DNA of 5,613 nt from an uncultured Clostridia bacterium (GTDB lineage: Bacteria > Bacillota > Clostridia > Oscillospirales > Ruminococcaceae): assembly GCA_946613705.1 (NCBI GenBank), contig CAMOFU010000162.1, positions 1 through 5,613 of the forward strand, given 5' to 3'. Numbering within the stretch: the first letter of the stretch is position 1; every line of letters begins with the position of its first letter. Of the stretch, positions 4,356 through 5,613 are shown one piece after another. A model generated the notes under the pieces. It made no database searches, was not told the origin of the DNA, and saw only the letters and a list, made by a program, of their open reading frames with translations. A program made the position numbers and the translations under genes.

Positions 4356-5613
4356 ATGGCTGAGTTTTTTGCAAACATCCCCAAGATCCCTTATGAGGGT
4401 CCCGCATCTACAAATCCGCTGGCATTCAAGTATTACGATCCCGACGAGGTGGTCGGCGGCAAGACAATGCGCGAGCAGCTGAAGTTCGCTCTTTCGTGGT
4501 GGCATACCATGGGCGGCGACGGCACCGATATGTTCGGCGTGGGTACCGCTGACAAGACCTGGGGAGAGACCGCTCCCGAGGCAAGAGCCAAGGCTAAGGT
4601 AGATGCTGCGTTCGAGATCATGGATAAGCTCTCTATCGACTATTTCTGCTATCATGACCGTGACCTCTCGCCCGAGTACGGCTCTCTTGCCGAGACAAAT
4701 GCCAAGTTCGACGAGATCGTTGACTATGTGGCGGAGAAGATGAAGGCTGATCCTTCAAAGAAGCTGCTGTGGGGCACCGCCAAGTGCTTCGATCACCCGA
4801 GATATATGCACGGCGCAGGCACATCTCCTTCTGCCGATGTATTCGCATATGCTGCCGCTCAGATCAAGAAGGCTATCGACTCTACGATAAAGCTCGGCGG
4901 CAAGGGCTATGTTTTCTGGGGCGGCCGTGAGGGCTATGAGACTCTGCTCAACACCAACATGGGTCTTGAGCTCGACAACATGGCAAGGCTTATGAGAATG
5001 GCAGTTGACTATGCAAGGAGCAAGGGCTATGACGGAGATTTCTATATCGAGCCCAAGCCCAAGGAGCCTACCAAGCATCAGTATGACTTCGATACCGCTA
5101 CCGTTATCGGCTTCCTGCGCAAGTACGGCCTTGACAAGGATTTCAAAATGAACATCGAGGCTAACCATGCTACACTTGCACAGCACACCTTCCAGCATGA
5201 GCTGAGAGTTGCAAGAGACAACGGCTTCTTCGGTTCTATCGACGCTAATCAGGGCGATGCTCTGCTCGGCTGGGATACCGACCAGTTCCCCACAAATGTA
5301 TACGATGCTGCGCTTTGTATGTACGAAGTGCTGAAGGCGGGCGGCTTCACCAACGGCGGTCTGAACTTCGATGCCAAGGCTCGCCGCGGCAGCTATACCA
5401 AGGAGGATATCTTCTACAGCTATATCGCGGGTATGGACGCATTTGCGCTTGGTCTGAGGATCGCAGTCAAGCTGATCGAGGACGGCAGACTCGACAAGTT
5501 CGTAGAGGACAGATATGCCTCCTGGAAGACAGGCATCGGCAAGGATATCATCGACGGCAAGGTGACAATGGAGGATCTCGAAAAGTATGCTCTTGAAAAG
5601 GGCGAGGTGACAG
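4356..5613 (+). CDS. xylA: Xylose isomerase (3' end outside window)
   Basis: This enzyme turns D-xylose into D-xylulose in the cytosol, the first step of the isomerase route into the pentose phosphate pathway. It is a metal-dependent TIM-barrel protein. The 419 visible residues lack about 20 of the usual 440 or so. The catalytic and metal residues are all present: H100 and D103 in CYHDRD, E232 and K234 in IEPKPKEP, E268 and H271 in NIEANHATLAQH, D296 in DANQGD, D307 and D309 in WDTDQFP, and D339 in GGLNFDAKARR. The long N-terminus (MAEFFANIPKIPYEGP) marks class II. The start ATG has GGAGG at 4344-4348 seven nt upstream. The gene has its own promoter and likely sugar-responsive control, and xylulokinase or transport genes may follow outside the window. 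Isoleucine is coded by ATC in 18 of 19 cases, which points to high expression. Confidence 0.97.
   Translation, partial: MAEFFANIPKIPYEGPASTNPLAFKYYDPDEVVGGKTMREQLKFALSWWHTMGGDGTDMFGVGTADKTWGETAPEARAKAKVDAAFEIMDKLSIDYFCYHDRDLSPEYGSLAETNAKFDEIVDYVAEKMKADPSKKLLWGTAKCFDHPRYMHGAGTSPSADVFAYAAAQIKKAIDSTIKLGGKGYVFWGGREGYETLLNTNMGLELDNMARLMRMAVDYARSKGYDGDFYIEPKPKEPTKHQYDFDTATVIGFLRKYGLDKDFKMNIEANHATLAQHTFQHELRVARDNGFFGSIDANQGDALLGWDTDQFPTNVYDAALCMYEVLKAGGFTNGGLNFDAKARRGSYTKEDIFYSYIAGMDAFALGLRIAVKLIEDGRLDKFVEDRYASWKTGIGKDIIDGKVTMEDLEKYALEKGEVT

Noticed and set aside
4243..4482. 79-codon + strand frame across the xylA promoter
   Set aside because: It runs through the promoter and into xylA out of frame, with no ribosome binding site or protein-like composition.

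Overview
The window looks like chromosomal DNA of a Gram-positive gut or rumen anaerobe of the Ruminococcus type. The main support is the xylose isomerase at the right end. It has the class II Firmicute form, and its NHATLAQHTFQHEL stretch agrees, from memory, with Ruminococcus xylose isomerases. Strong AGGAGG-like ribosome binding sites, TTGACA/TATAAT promoters, moderate-to-high GC genes with AT-rich promoters, and many cysteines in a cytosolic protein also fit. All convincing genes lie on the + strand. No RNA gene, mobile element, CRISPR array or integration site was seen.

Layout: (1) 2-481 is the 3' part of an unrecognised gene that begins in a Ser/Asp-rich tandem repeat. (2) 564-1153 is a well-formed promoter and a small membrane protein of about four helices. 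(3) 1150-4201 is a probable operon of four genes: an 89-residue ACT-domain protein (UPF0237), a UPF0210/DUF711 protein, the YqgF/RuvX nuclease-fold protein, and a membrane-anchored calcineurin-like phosphoesterase. The operon starts at a TTGACG-17-TATAAT promoter whose -35 box contains the stop codon of the preceding gene. Spacings are 18 nt and 34 nt, followed by a 32-bp overlap. (4) 4202-4355 is a dense AT-rich regulatory region. (5) 4356-5613 is xylA, cut by the window edge about 20 codons before its expected end.

The ACT/UPF0210 pair is a known conserved neighbourhood of unknown function, suggesting an amino-acid-sensing or other small-ligand module beside a protein with a PFL-like fold. 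RuvX and the phosphoesterase have no obvious functional link to it beyond co-transcription. xylA is a separate unit for xylose use (D-xylose to D-xylulose).

I found no whole new system. The points most worth a second look are regulatory. One is a two-codon AUG-AUA-UGA reading frame that overlaps the true start in the leaders of two successive genes. Another is a pair of inverted repeats of identical geometry (9-bp arms, 11-bp spacer) on either side of the xylA -10 box, with a catabolite-control (cre)-like palindrome between them.
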